Below are positions 6,327-6,341 of a stretch of DNA of 6,341 nucleotides, piece by piece. Location: assembly GCA_905212395.1 (NCBI GenBank), contig CAJMEI010000073.1, forward strand, positions 1 through 6,341, written 5' to 3'. Origin of the DNA: an uncultured Christensenella sp. GTDB lineage: Bacteria; Bacillota; Clostridia; Christensenellales; Borkfalkiaceae. Within the stretch, counting starts at the first letter, position 1; each line of letters starts with the position of its first letter. A model generated the notes under the pieces. It worked only from the letters and a program-made list of their open reading frames with translations, was not told the DNA's origin and made no database searches. The position numbers and the translations under genes are program-made.

Positions 6327-6341
6327 TAACCTTTTCTGTAT

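Noticed and set aside
6327..6341. Riboswitch or leader RNA at the right edge
   Set aside because: The leader from the predicted start site is only about 40 bases and no conserved RNA structure is visible.

Overview
The window is AT-rich bacterial DNA with five complete genes, all on the minus strand. They are packed head to tail from a promoter near the right edge (about 6290-6326) to a stop codon 7 bases from the left edge. In transcription order they are: a dCMP deaminase, a cyclophilin-type peptidyl-prolyl isomerase, a large cell-surface lipoprotein with a transglutaminase-like domain, an N-acetylhexosamine 1-kinase (NahK) homologue, and 1-deoxy-D-xylulose-5-phosphate synthase (DXS). No RNA gene, mobile element, CRISPR array or terminator was found. 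The only non-coding stretch longer than 11 bases is the 89-base leader at the right edge.

The AT-rich composition, exclusive use of TAA stops, GGAG-type ribosome binding sites, ComEB-type deaminase, Big_2/InlB-repeat surface protein and NahK kinase best fit an uncultured, probably gut-associated Bacillota (Clostridia-like) genome. That placement is inference.

Junctions are tight: a 2-base gap, a TAATG overlap, an 11-base gap, then another TAATG overlap. The two TAATG starts have no good Shine-Dalgarno sequence, so the surface lipoprotein and DXS probably depend on translational coupling to the gene before them. The operon mixes unrelated jobs: dUMP supply, protein folding, an extracytoplasmic thiol enzyme, amino-sugar salvage and isoprenoid precursor supply. 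Co-expression, rather than a shared pathway, is the safest reading.

The least expected signals are these. (1) The tetramers CATG and GGCC are absent and GATC occurs once, and histidine codons switch from CAT to CAC whenever the next codon starts with G. This suggests selection against restriction or methylation sites. (2) DXS has Cys-Asn where the usual IRYPRG motif has Pro-Arg, which removes an arginine known to bind the substrate phosphate. (3) The surface protein carries an intact Cys-His-Asp triad plus about 260 residues that I cannot assign to a family.
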